In this document: piece after piece, positions 34,917 through 46,899 of the stretch
How the letters are laid out: each line of letters opens with the position of its first letter
Numbering within the stretch: the stretch's first letter is position 1
Origin: Zingiber officinale
Taxonomy: Eukaryota > Streptophyta > Magnoliopsida > Zingiberales > Zingiberaceae
Length of the DNA stretch: 64,000 bases
NCBI RefSeq assembly: GCF_018446385.1
Contig: NC_056001.1
Span: forward strand, 107,238,436-107,302,435
Direction of reading: 5' to 3'
Translations under genes and position numbers: made by a program
The notes under the pieces: model-generated
The model's database searches: none
What the model was told of the DNA's origin: nothing
The model's input: only the letters and a program-made list of their open reading frames with translations

Positions 34917-35854
34917 TGTTAGTACCCCATGGTAGTTTTGATGTGATCAACCAAGTCATGTTAGGTCCTGTTAGTTTTTAATCTTTGTGTCTAAGTGTGC
35001 AGGAACTTAGGAGGACAGAAAGTCGAGCGAAAGGCGTGGCTAGCGAGAAGGACAACACGGGAGAGAGTCGACGGATTCGGTGTGTCCGAGGGATGAGGTG
35101 TTGCGGAAGAATACGTGGGTAGACGAGAATGAGGCACAGTGTTTCCGAGGGATGAGAAGCCAGACCGGAAGATTGATCGAGAAGACCGGAAGTTGGGTTC
35201 AAGTGAGCCCTATTTCAGATGGTCGAGATCACCTAAGAGAGCGGAAGACCCGGACCAATGCGAGCAGAAGCGGAGCAGAAGACCAAGATCGAAAATCAAT
35301 AAAAAGATGATTTTTCAGTCTAGGGCGCCTCGACCAAGTCCGGGGCGCCTGGGCCTATCCGGGGTGCCCTGACCAAGTCCGAGGCGCCCGGACTCCGGGC
35401 GCCCGGAACCCTTCCAGGCGCTCGGACCAGAAAAATTAGCCAAACGTGACGTGGCACGTTGCGTTACGACGGGGATAAAATTTTATCCCTCTCAAGGCAC
35501 CTGGAACCCTTCCAAGGGCCCCGACCAGGGCTATAAATACATCCCTGGTCCCAGAAGGCTAGAACAACACTTGTGATTGATTCCTATTCAGTTCCGTTCT
35601 GTAATCTAGTGCTTTAATTTCTATAAAGAGGCTTCTCCGACTGAAGGATAGTTTAGTGAGCGTTCAACTTCCTTGGATTAATAACCTCCTCGGTTATAAC
35701 CAAGTAAATTATTTGTGCCTCTTCCTTACTTTATTTAAGTCTTTTATTTCTTTTATGCAAGTGTTGATTATTATTAAGCTGTAAAATTTGAGGAATGTTC
35801 GTTTTTCTTTGCAGGACTATTCACCCCCTCTAGTCGGCCACCAAGGATCCCATA
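34917..35854 (+). repeat. 3' LTR of the gag-only copia
   Basis: TGTTAGTACCCCATGG at the start and GGATCCCATA at the end. TATAAATACATCC (about 35532) is the promoter counterpart of that in the 5' LTR. Confidence 0.85.
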
Positions 35855-36009
35855 CTTTAGACATTGCCAACAAGTAATTCACTAATATTTGCAAAATCCA
35901 AAACGAGATTTAATTATAACACAATACACTTTCCTATGCAATTAATGAATATGAAAGTACAACTTTAATTTATACTGACTGATCCTGTCTAAAAGCTGGA
36001 GATGTCACA

Positions 36010-36605
36010 CTAGGTAGATGGTTGTGACTTTAATCAAATGAAGACCTTTGGATTGGATCGAGTTCTCTTGGTTAGTGCGCTAAGCCCCTTGCACACACTC
36101 AAACAGGCCAATGAAATGTTAGCATCCAAAAATCAAGGAAGGAGTCCCTAGCAAAGGCCCTCCGATGCTAAAGTTAATATGTCGCACAAGCGGGAAGTAG
36201 AATAGTAATGATGTACAATAGGATGTGTGCATAGTATAATGAAGTCTGCGTACCTTGCCATTGGAGAAAACCCCCTATCTATATCACCTCTATAATCTCC
36301 ACAATCATTAGATGATAGAGAATGTCGGGTGTCAGAAGTTGTTGAGCAATTGGGTATATGCATCCTGGAAGGCGTATAGCCAGTCCAAGGAATCTTCTGC
36401 TACCCGTCCACACCCTTTTTTTGTAACTAACACCATTAATGAGGCGGTTGAAGGAATATGCGGTTATAATGTGTCGACTGACGGGAAGCATAATCGTCTC
36501 CAAGGAAGGTTCCCTGAACTTGTTTCATTTAAAAAGAATATTCTCTGACAAACGATTGTTATTCTCTGACAATGTTGTTCCTTGAGCATATCTCGATGGG
36601 GCATT
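36010..36605 (-). mobile_element. Tat-type LTR fragment, interrupted by the Sirevirus (fossil)
   Basis: Read on the minus strand, GGAACAACATTGTCAGAGAA, CAACTTCTGACACCCGACAT and GCATCGGAGGGCCTTTGCTA match the left and right Tat LTRs (compare 6875-7210 and 60650-60990). The copia insertion at 36606 splits its U3 part; the remainder probably continues at 45964. The right-hand border near 36010 is approximate. Decayed. Confidence 0.7.
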
Positions 36606-37611
36606 TGTTAGATCGAGTAATTCGCTAGAGGGAGGGGGGGGGGGGGGGGGGGGGGGAAAAGAGATTTTAAAAAAATTATCATAGAAAATTGAGTACGCAT
36701 CGGAAAGATAAAAACGAGAACAGAACAATGCTAACACAACCAATTTTACTTGGATCGGAGCTTTCGTCGACTCTTACTCCAAGGTCCGCACTCGTTGAGT
36801 GCTTTCGTTGGGCAATCCACTAGCTGTTCGAAAATGTGATTACAAAGTTAGGGTACAAGAACTTTGGAGAAAAAATACCGACAATAGTAAAGGAAATAAA
36901 ATGTAGCACGTTGTCGGAGTAGTTTTGCAGCGTCGCAGGAGCACAACACAACGAAGCAAGCGTTGAAAGATCTTGTTGTGAGTTGTTCTTTGCTCCAGGG
37001 CTCACCCTCCTTATATAGGAGGCTCTGCGGGCCCGGATCCCTTCCTGGAGTGTGACGTAGCCCAGCCAACCTTGAAGCTCCACGTCGCGAAGCGGCGATG
37101 AGGATAGAACTTGCATTCCTGGCGCCCAGACCTCTGTTTTCCAATGACCTGTAAAAAAATGTTAGTCCGAGGTAAAATGAAAAACTACTCTACAAAACAA
37201 AGTGTTAGCATAGTACAGTTATAATAATAAAAGCAGTAATTAGATTTCGTGTTGCCGAGACCGGAATTTAGTCAGGATCTCAACTTAGAGTTCTGAAATG
37301 GTTCTAAGTTGGATCAACGCCTAAGTTCCCTTTTCAAGAACTCATTCTCACAGTCACTCCCCTCTAGTGATCTACCTTAACTTACCTGTCAGACATCGGT
37401 CAGCCCGTCGACCCGTCTAAACTTCGTGCCAGTTATCTGGTCAGCCCGTCGACTTAGTTGGACTTCATGCCAGCTATCTGGTCGGCCCGTCGACCTAACT
37501 GGGCTTCTCCTGCACACTTGGTCAAAGTGTTAGATCACAATGAAACTAACTTAACATATTTTGTCATTCATCAAAACTTGAGTTAGACTGTTAGTGCTAA
37601 TCGCACCAACA
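36606..37611 (-). repeat. 3' LTR of the Sirevirus-like copia
   Basis: 1,006 bp with three 41-bp units (37380-37510) and an uninterrupted G run on the plus strand (36634-36656) that the other LTR lacks. Confidence 0.88.
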
Positions 37612-38751
37612 ATCTCCCCCTTTTTGATGCAATGACAACCTGGGTTAAGTTAGTGAAAAAGATATGCAAGTAAAACATGCATTTTATAAGGCTTTTAGGT
37701 TAGTCTTGTTTTATATTTGGTATTTTTTTGTTTAAACTAACTTAAACCACCTAACTCTCCCCCTTTGACATTCATCAAAAACAACACAGCAAAATAAGGA
37801 AGTAAAAGAAAATGCAATCGAGAAATTGAATTAAAATCATATTGACTCGGGGGAGTCTAAGGTAGAAAACACAAAACAATTTGTTTTAAACTTTAGCTAA
37901 GTTTTTAAAAGTTAGTTTACTTTGAAAGATAACTTAGAAAAATAGCTTTGTAAATTTTAGAGTAATTGGAAATAAGTTTTACAAAATTGACCTAATTTTC
38001 AAAATAAGCTTACAAATTTAAAAACACTTTTTAAACATAAGTTTTATAAAAGTTAATTTTCAAGTATGTTGACTTTAAAAAATAAAATTATCAAGGTCAA
38101 GTTTATAAAATCCAATTTCCAAATCCAACTAAGTTTGTAAAATCCACTTTTCAAATTCAATTTTCAAAAACCAAGTAAAATCCAATTTTCAAATCTAATT
38201 TTGAAAACTAAGTAAGATCTAATTTTAAAAAAACTTAACTTTTAAAAAGGATTTAAAATACTTTTAAGGAAATATTTTTCAAAAACTAATTTCAAAATAA
38301 GTATGAAAACAGTTAATCCTTCCCCTGAACCTGACATAACAAAAACTATCTAACCAATTAGTTACTTACTAACTATCAAAGGATAACAACTTTTACTTGG
38401 TTAGTTAGGTTAAGTCAACTATAATCAGTTAGTGTTTGACTAAACTTAATAATTTAACCTGATTGATATGTATTTTGTATTTAATGCCCAGACTTATATC
38501 GATGCGCTGAAATAAACATCTTAAGTCCAGACAATCTGCCTATACATCTCACCACTTTCTATGTTCAATAATCACAACCAAGGTAGTTCTAGTGTGTTGG
38601 TGAGATGCTCAAATACTAGCACTATAGGAACATGCTTTCTTAGGGATTGATCTATTCTAAGGACAAAACCGATTTTTGAAATTCTAAAAATGAGAAATTT
38701 TGAAAAAAGTTTTATCCTAAAATTTAAAAACAACCATTTTTGAAAACAATT
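37612..38751 (-). other. 3' untranslated region of the Sirevirus-like copia
   Basis: AT-rich, with blocks of CAATTTTCAAAT/AAGTTTTTAAA-type sequence. No coding content is seen between the RNase H region and the 3' LTR. Confidence 0.6.
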
Positions 38752-41700
38752 TTAAGAATTATAGTCTATTAAACACATTCCTAATTTTTGACGTAGATTG
38801 CTAAACTCACTTTCAGGGAGGGATTTTGTTAATATGTCAGCTAAATTAGACTTGGACTCAATGTAATTGAGTTCAATATCTCCTTTAGTGATATGATCTC
38901 TGATACAATGGTGCATAATTTCAATATGTTTGGTTCTTGAATGATGCACAGAATTTTTTATTAAGTTAATTGAGCTAATATTGTCAATTAATACTTTTAT
39001 ATTTGTAAGGTTTAAATTAAAATCTTTCAAGGTGTGCATCATCTATAATAATTGTACGACACACTCTTCTATCGCTATATATTCTGACTCAGTTGTAGAT
39101 AGAGTAACATAATGTTGCTTTATACTAAACCAGCTGACAAGTGATGAGCCTATTAGTTGACATTCACCACTTGTGTTTTTGTGATCTAATTTACATCCAG
39201 CGTAATCTGAGTCAGAATAGCCTAATAATTCAAAATTGTTAGTTCTAGGATGTCAAATTCCTACATTTGATGTTCCTTTAAGGTATCTAAAGATTCTTTT
39301 GACTTGAGTCAAATGAGATTCTTTAGCACAAGTTTGATATCTAGCACACATACTAACTGCAAATAAAATATCGAGTCGACTTACAGTTAAGTACAGTAGG
39401 CTACCTATGACTCTACTATAGTATTTTAAGTCAATTGGTTTTCCATTAGGGTCGTCATCTAGGATTGTGTTAATTGCCATAGGTGTTTTTATTTCTTTAG
39501 TATTTTCCATCCTGGATTTTTTAAGTAATTCTTTGGTGTATTTTTGTTGATAAATATAATTTTCCTCATTTGTTTGTTTGATTTGTAATCCTAAAAAGTA
39601 AGTTAATTTCCCTACTAGACTCATTTCAAACTCTTGTTCCATTAGATTAGTAAATTCTTCTAAAAATTCTGAGTTAGTTGAACAAAAAATTATATCATCT
39701 ACATAGATTTGGGCTATAAATATATCCTCTTTTATTAATTTAACGACTAGGGTTGGGTCAATTTGACCTTGATTGAACCCTTTGGATATTAGGTAAGAGG
39801 TTAACCTTTCATACCATGCCCTGGGTGCTTGCTTAAGTCCGTATAAAGCCTTTTTTAGCTTGAAAACATAGTCAGGATGTTCTAAACTTTCAAATCCAGA
39901 TGGTTGTCCTACATAGACTTCTTCTTTTATTAGTCCATTTAGAAAGGCAGATTTGACATCCTTTTGATACAGTTTGAAGCCTTTATGGGTTCCATAACTG
40001 AGTAATATTCTAATGGACTCTAATCTTGCTATTGGAGTATAAGTTTCATTATAGTAAAGTCCCTCTACTTGACTAAACCCTTTAGCAACTAGCCTAGCTT
40101 TGTTTCTAGTAATTTTCCCAGTTTCGCTTAACTTATTTCTAAACACCCATTTTGTTCCTATTATCTTTTTATTTTTGAGTGGTGGCACTAAATCCCAAAC
40201 TTCATTTCTCTCAAATTGAGCTAGTTCCTCTTGCATAGCTATAACCCAGTCCGGATCAAGTAAAGATTCAGCTATGATTTTGGCTTCAAATTTTGAAATA
40301 AGAGAGATTTGACTTAGGTTTCTAAAGGATGACCTAGTCTGAACCCTTAAGTCTGGATCACTAATTATTTGGTCAATTGGATGATTTATTGGTTCTTTCT
40401 TGATTATTGTTGCCTTGAATAAACTCAATTGGCTGAATTTGAGTTTATTCTAAGTTTTGTTTGGATTCCTCAAATTTTACATTTGTAGTTTCTTCAATTC
40501 TTAGTGTAACCTTATTATATATTCTATAACCCCTACTATTTAGTGAATATCCTACAAAGATTTCATTTCTATTTTAGAAGTGAATTTTCCTAAATGTTCT
40601 CTTGTATTTCGTATGAAGGTCGGGCACCCAAATATTTTAAAATATTTTATATTGGGTTGTTTATTATAATATATTTCGAAGAAGATTTTGTTATGTGTTT
40701 TATTTAGTGTTGTTCTATTTTGCACATAACAGGCTATATTAATAGCCTCTGACCAAAAGTACTTAGGTAGATTATACTCATTTAGCATTATCCTAGAGGC
40801 TTCAAGTAGTGTTCTATTTTTTCTTTCCATAATTTCATTTTGTTGAGGTGTTTTAGGACATGAAAATTCGTGATGATATCCGTTTTAAGACAAAATTTAT
40901 TAAAGTTATGATTTTTAAATTCACCTCCATTGTCACTTCTAATTCTTTTAATTTTAAGGTCTTTTTCATTTTCAACTTTCTTGCAAAAGTTTGTAAAGAC
41001 TTCAAAAGTTTCATCCTTATTTTTTTAAAATTTTACCCAGGTGAACCTAAAATAGTCGTCTATTATTACTAGACAATACAAACTTCCATTTATTGATTTG
41101 ACCCCATGGGAGTCAAATAAGTCTAAATGTAGAAGTTCTAGTATTGAGTTGGTTTGAGATTGATTAGTTGGTTTGTGAGTAGATTTTGTTTGTTTTCCTT
41201 GTTGACAAGCATTACATATTATTGAGTCTAAGTTAGGTAATTTTGATAATCCTCTAACTAGTCCTTTTAATTCTCTTATATTTTTGAAATTTGTGTGTGA
41301 CATTCTTCTATGCCATAATCAAGTTTCTTCTTTTTGTATTAAATAACACTTAATTGAAGAAGTGATTAAGTTAATTGCATAGATGTTATCTTTTCTAAAC
41401 TCTTTTAGACTTATCGTAGGGTTATCTAAGTGCTTGATTAAGCATTCCAAAGATAGAAACCTAACCTTATATCTAGTGTCACATAATTGACTAATGCTAA
41501 GAAGATTATACTTGAAGTTTTCAACAAGTAATATATTTGTAATAATAAAGTCAATTTTAAGTTCAATATTACCTATGCCAATTACCTTGAGTTTGTCGTT
41601 GTTCCCAAAGACAATTATTCCTAAGCTTTTGTAGGTAAGTTGAGTGAATTTGGTGTGATATTCAGTCATATGTTTGGAGTAACCACTGTCCAAGATCCAC
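38752..41700 (-). pseudogene. pol-type region: protease, integrase, reverse transcriptase, RNase H (fossil)
   Basis: From right to left: protease active site MDSGYSKHMTEYHTKF (41693); GAG-pre-integrase ICNACQQGKQTKSTHK and integrase core HLDLFDSHGVKSINGSLYC (41303-41025); an integrase C-terminal part with LPKYFWSEAINIACYVQNRT (40830-40552). Then reverse transcriptase (40428-39253) with WVFRNKLSETGKITRNKARL, LYQKDVKSAFLNG, KKALYGLKQAPRAWYERL and the catalytic YVDDI, followed by RNase H pieces (39042-38752, SRTKHIEIMHHCIRDHI). The order protease-integrase-RT-RNase H is diagnostic of Ty1/copia. Broken. Confidence 0.9.
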
Positions 41701-41759
41701 TTGATTTCCTACAATAGGTAGGAGTTAGGGTTAGTTTGAGTTCAATTCTAACTTAGCAT

Positions 41760-42420
41760 GATCCTTTAGTTGCTTAGTTAAGAATAATGTTTAAGTAAAA
41801 ATTTTAAAGTTAAGAAGAATTTAACATAAAATTTATAAGTTAAGAAAATTTTTAAGTTAAAAATATTTTTTTAAGTAAATTTTTAAGTTAAAAAAAAATA
41901 AGTTTTTAAGTTAATTTTTTTTTAAGTGAATTTTTAAGTTAAAAAGATTTTTAAAATAAATTTTAAGTTAAAAAGGTTTTAAAAATAAATTTTAAGTTAA
42001 AAGTTTTTTAAAATAATTTTTTAAGTTGAAATAATTTTTAAAATATTTTTTTAAGTTAAAATAATTTTTAAAGTATTTTTTTAAGTTAAAATAAATTTTA
42101 AAGTAATTTTTTTAAGTTAATTTATTTTAACTTAAAATTATTTTTAAAATAATCTTTTAAGTTGAAATAATTTTTAAAGTATTTTTTTAAGTTAAAATAA
42201 TTTAAAGTTAAAATAATTTTTAACGTAAATTTTTTTAATTGGAATTAATTTGATTTGGTTTAATTTAATTAGAGTTAATTTAATTTAATTTGATTAGATT
42301 TAATTTAATTTGATTTAATTTAATTTTAATTAAATTTGATTTAATTCGATTTGGTTCGATTTGATTCGATTCGGTTTGAAATCCTTAGTCATCTCACCTG
42401 ATCTATGTTTTCAATCAGGA
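41760..42420. repeat. AT-rich low-complexity expansion between gag and protease
   Basis: Dozens of imperfect copies of TTTTTAAGTTAAAATAAT, followed by TTTAATTTAATTTGATT runs, lie in the interior of the copia. The remaining spacer (42420-42890) shows no domain. Confidence 0.85.
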
Positions 42421-42896
42421 AAACCTATAATTTTTGTGAGATGAAGTTAAGTTCAATTTTAGGGGTTGGTTTAACTTTGTGTTAGATTCAGATTTAACTT
42501 TGGGCTCAACAAATAGAGATTCTTTGGATAAACTTCTCGGCTATGGTGAGTCACTTGGACATCATTAGAGTAACCATGCCTTCGAGGTTTTATAAATAGT
42601 TCTATCCACTAAACTTAATACAAAACCTTGGTCTAGCTGGTTAGGATTCATAAAGGGTAGTTTCGGTTAATTCCACTAAGCCAAATGCACCAGGTCGAAG
42701 TCATATCTTCCTAAACATGCATAGACAAAGTTTCCCTAACGTACTATCATCCAAAACTTTATCAGTACCGTTGGTCAAGTTAAACTATTATCCTTTTAAA
42801 CTAGTCCTAATTACCCTGCCGGGTAGGTTAGTTTTGGTTACCCTGTCGGGTAGATTATTTTTTGAGGTGTCAGCTATTCTGGAGCCTCCCCCTGAA

Positions 42897-44600
42897 TTAT
42901 TGGCCTATATTTTTAAATTTTAGTTCTAGGTTTTTGTCTGTTGCTTTTATAATTATTTTTAACTTGATGATATTATGATTTTGATTGGTTCTAAAATTTT
43001 TCAATTTTGATTTTGTTGGTCTAGGTTTGTGTTTTGGTTTTTGATTTAGTTTATCAGATTTTATATAGTATATTTTATCCTTGGGCATGTAATATTGGTG
43101 AATTCCTACTTGCGTGGTTAAGCACGCTTTCGGAACCCAAGCTTTATTTTGTTGTTTATGTTGGGTTATTAGTGATTTAAACGTTTTATTTAAACTTGGC
43201 TCGTAGCCAAGTTCGGTTTTATTGTAGACTATTTTTTGACTATTTAAAATAAGATCTAAATTTTTAGATCTTATTGTAAATTTTTCTAAAAGATTTTTTA
43301 ATTTATTATTTTCTGTTTTTAGTGTTAAATTTTCCTCTTCAAGTGTTAGGTCTTGAGTTGGATTAGAATTTGTGATTTGTTCCTTGAGGTTTTGGTTTTC
43401 CTCAAGGAGTAATTTATTTTCATTTTCTATTGCAGTTAATTTTTTTTATCTAAACAAGCAATTGTTTTAAAAAAATTCTTATTTAAATTCAGATATACCT
43501 CTTCGGGACCTTCGGAAACAAGTACGGACTCGTGGCTCGATTCGGGTTTGGACCCGTCTTCCGATTCGTCCTCCGATTCTGCTTCATGGGCCATCAACGT
43601 GAGGTGACTCTGGTGCTTCTGATCTTCGGCCTTCGATTCTTCTGAAGACGAGTCGTCCCATGTTGCTTTGAGAGCTTTCTTCTTGGTTGTCTTTGTCTTG
43701 TCGCTCTTCAATCTCGGGCACTCGTTCTTGTAGTGACCTTTCTTATTGCACCCAAAGCAAGTCACGTTCCTTGGTTCAGATGAGGAGTTGATCTTCTGCA
43801 GGTCCTTTTTGCTGAAGCTCTTCTTCCTCCGGGTGAACATCTTCCTTACCAGGTTCATCAGGTACTCTTCGTCTTCAGAATCTTGGTCGGACTCATCTTC
43901 AGGGTCAGGCTTGGTCTTTTTCCTTTCCTTGGAGGAGCCTACAAATAAAGCAATACCTTTCTCGGTTCCAGCGTTAGTCTGCTCGTGTAATTCAAGTTCG
44001 CAGAATAATTCGTTTAGTTTCAATTTAAATAGATTTTTTGAAATTTTGTAGGCATCCACAATAGATGCCCACAATGTATTTTGCAGAAAAGCATTTAATG
44101 CATACCTGATTAAGTCACAATTTTCCATTTGGTGGTCTATCGCGTGGAATCCATTGAGGATGTCTTTGATTCTCGCATGAAGTTGACTCATTGTTTATCC
44201 TTCCTGCATTTTAATATTAAATAGTTTATTTAACAGAAGGTCACACTTAGTTACCTTGGCGTCGCTTGTTCCTTCGTATAATTCGATCAGCTTGTTTCAT
44301 AATTCTTTTGTATTTTAGTGCTGTCCCACTCAGTTTAGTTCTTCCTTTGTCAATCCACATTGCAGTGTGTTGAGAGCTTTGAAGTCCATCGAGGATTTCT
44401 TTCTCATGTCCGGAGTCCACTATTCCGGGTCTAGTGGATTTCCGAAGTTGTCGACCGACACTTTGTAGTCTCTGGTGACGTTGAACCACTGGTCAAAGTC
44501 GGTCTTTAAGTAGACCTCCATTCGCTTCTTCCAGTAGGGGAAGTTGTCCTCATTGAATAGGGGGAATGTACTATGCTGAAGCCTTCGACTTGAGATATTT
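42897..44600 (-). pseudogene. gag-like region of the Sirevirus-like copia (fossil)
   Basis: Visible parts: SQLHARIKDILNGFHAI and DLIRYALNAFLQN (UBN2-type gag), an acidic linker (DPEDESDQDSEDEEYLMN), the zinc knuckle CFGCNKKGHYKNEC, KATWDDSSSEES with LTLMAHEAESEDES (a Sirevirus-like Asp/Ser signature), and a long Asn/Lys/Leu-rich C-terminal stretch. Broken. Confidence 0.8.
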
Positions 44601-44868
44601 TACCTTGCACACAAATAGATAAAGAGACAAGAAATCCCAAGACTTTGTCTTGAATTAGTAGTGCGGAATAAAATTAAAAAGAATCTAAAACTGAATTGGT
44701 GTTGCACCAATTTAGCTTAATTACTACGAAAAGATTTCCAAAAAGGTAATGATACCAGTTTGGATTTATAACGTAAAACTGAAAATAAAAAAAAATGAAA
44801 AAAGAATTTCACCCCCTGTCTGATTAGTGGTTGCATCAAATCAGAGTGGTACCTGCTCTAATACCACT

Positions 44869-45963
44869 TGTTAGATCGAGTAATTCGCTAGAGGGGCGGG
44901 GTTAATAGCGATTTAAAAAAAATTATTATAGAAAATCGAGTACGCAACGGAAATATAAAAACAAGAACAGAACAATGCTAACACAACTAATTTTACTTGG
45001 TTCGGAGCCTTCGTCGACTCCTACTCCAAGTCCCGCAATCGTTGAGTCCTTTCGTTGGACAATCCACTAGCAGTTCAAAAATGTGATTACAAAGTTAGGG
45101 TACAAGAACTTTGGAAAATAAATACCGACAATAGTAAAGGAAATAAAAGGCAGCACGTTGTCGGAGTAGCTTCGTAGCGTCGCAGGAGCACAACACAACG
45201 GAGCAAGCGTTGGAAGATCTTGTTGTGAGTTGTTCTTTGCTCTAGGGCTCACTCTCCTTATATAGGAGGCTCCGGGCGCCTGGATTCATTCCGGGCGCTT
45301 GGAGTGTGACGTAGCCCCAACCAACCATGAAGCTCCACGTGGCGAAGCAGCGATGAGGATAGAACTTGCATTCTGGGCGCCAGGATCCCTTCCGGGCGCT
45401 CGGACCTCTGTTTTCTAGCGACCTGCAAAAAAACGTTAGTCCGAGCCAAAATGCAAAACTACCTTGCAAAACAAAGTATTAGCATAGTTATAATAATAAA
45501 AGCAGTAATTAGATTTCGTCTTGCCGAGATCGGAATCTAGTCAGGATCTCAACTTAAAGTTCCGAAATGGTTCTAAGTTGGATCGGTGCCTAAGTTCCCT
45601 TTTCGGGAACACGTCCTCACAGTCACTCCCCTCTAGTGACTTACCTGAACTTACCTGCCAGACATCTGGTCAGCCCGTCGACCCGTCTGGACTTCGTGCC
45701 AGCTATCTGGTCAGCCCGTTGACCTAGCTGGACTTCGTGCCAGCTATCCGGTCCGCCCGTTGACCTAGCTGGGCTTCGTGCCAGACATCCGGTCAGTCCG
45801 TCGACATGTCTGGGCTTCGTGCCAACTATCCGGTCGGCCCGTCGACCTAGCTGGGCTTCTCCTGCACACTTGGTCAAAGTGTTAGATCACAATGAAACTA
45901 ACTTAACCTACTTTGTCATTCATCAAAACTTGAGTTAGACCGTTAGTGCTAATCGCACCAACA
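44869..45963 (-). repeat. 5' LTR of the Sirevirus-like copia
   Basis: 1,095 bp with five 41-bp units (45657-45860) against three in the other LTR. Minus-strand TATATAAGGAG (near 45265-45255) is a probable promoter. Confidence 0.88.
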
Positions 45964-46860
45964 ACATTGACCTACCCGAGCATAATGAATAGAACATTGA
46001 GTTTTCTAAAACTGGCCTGCACTCTGCACTGCTCTGATATACATCTGTAGTAATGTTGGAGGTCTGAGTGAGATACAACCCTGTCCGTAGGGTCGCTCGA
46101 ATATATGCTGAGATTTTGGAGATCTGAGTGAAATATTGTTCGGTTCTCATGGTCACTTGAATATATGTTGGGAGTCTGGAGATCTGAGTGAAATATCGCC
46201 TGGTTCTTAGGGTCGCTCGAATATATGCTGAGAGTTTGGAGATCTGAATGAAATATCGTCTGGTTCTTAGGGTCTCTTGAATATGTGCTGGAAGTATAAA
46301 AATCTGAGTGAAATGTCGTCCGGTTCTTAGGTTCACTCGAATATATGCTGGGAGTCTAAAGATATCAGTAAAATCATAGAAGCGGGTCCCCTGAGCCCAG
46401 ATGGCTTTATGGTCGTCCTGCTGTATATAGGGTTGCTCGTCTTTTAGAGAAAGGAAAACTAAATCCCTAGGGACCAGACCAATCTTTCAGTTAGGTGTCC
46501 TCACAATTGGGAACTGATCCCTAATCACTAAAGTAATATCTCGGGCTGCTCAAATCTAGTTGGGTCATTGACTGTACTTAAGACTGGGATGCTTGTTCCT
46601 CAGGTAGGGTTGACCGTCCTTGAATTCAGGGTTTTAGTACTGGATGAGAGACTGAGCTCTACCCAAGGGTGACCCTTTGATCGCCGCATTTCCTTGACTT
46701 AGACCTCCACCTCTCCTTGACTTCATCTTCCACATCAACCCGAGGTTCTCATTTAACATCCTATATCACCGACTTTTGTGGTTGAAGATCGTGGCTCGAA
46801 GTCTGTGTCGATCTGCCGGCAACATTCGGATGTAGTCGAGTAGTAGTATGGCAGCGACGC
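45964..46860 (-). mobile_element. Probable continuation of the Tat element split by the Sirevirus, with a 60-bp array (fossil)
   Basis: Directly beyond the copia. Five to six exact-period 60-bp units (46035-46370; core GAATATATGCTGGGAGTCTG then GATCTGAGTGAAATATCG) resemble the arrays placed before or in Tat U3 regions elsewhere in the window. The antisense frame through the array repeats every 20 codons because 60 is divisible by three. The rest (46380-46860) is unclassified. Confidence 0.5.
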
Positions 46861-46899
46861 AACAATAGAATGGTCATAAGAGCTCATGTAGAAGTTGCT

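Larger units (their letters stand above)
31739..35854 (+). mobile_element. Non-autonomous Ty1/copia element with gag only (TR-GAG type, fossil)
   Basis: Two direct LTRs (31739-32720 and 34917-35854) are flanked by CTTTG/CTTTA (target duplication, 4 of 5). After the 5' LTR comes the initiator-Met primer site TGGTATCAGAG (32723-32733). Before the 3' LTR is the tract AAAAAGAGGGGAGA. The 2.2-kb interior holds gag-like coding only (about 32780-34150); no protease, integrase or reverse transcriptase is seen and there is no room for them. The LTRs are about 85% alike by eye, suggesting an insertion several million years old. Broken, with a few breaks in gag. Confidence 0.88.
36606..45963 (-). mobile_element. 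Ty1/copia retrotransposon, Sirevirus-like, both LTRs present (fossil)
   Basis: 9,358 bp on the minus strand. The 5' LTR is 44869-45963 and the 3' LTR 36606-37611; flanks GCATT/ACATT look like a target duplication (4 of 5). The primer site TGGTATTAGAGC (minus strand, 44867-44856) fits initiator-Met tRNA. The polypurine tract AAAAAGGGGGAGA (minus strand, next to 37612) is of Sirevirus style. In order come gag with zinc knuckle, an AT-rich spacer, protease, integrase, reverse transcriptase and RNase H. The LTRs are about 91-92% alike by eye outside a variable 41-bp array, suggesting a few million years. It looks broken, with several breaks. It inserted into a Tat LTR. Confidence 0.9.

Noticed and set aside
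45935-46336. 133-codon antisense frame with 20-residue repeats
   Set aside because: Explained by the 60-bp array; kept only as an observation, not as a gene.
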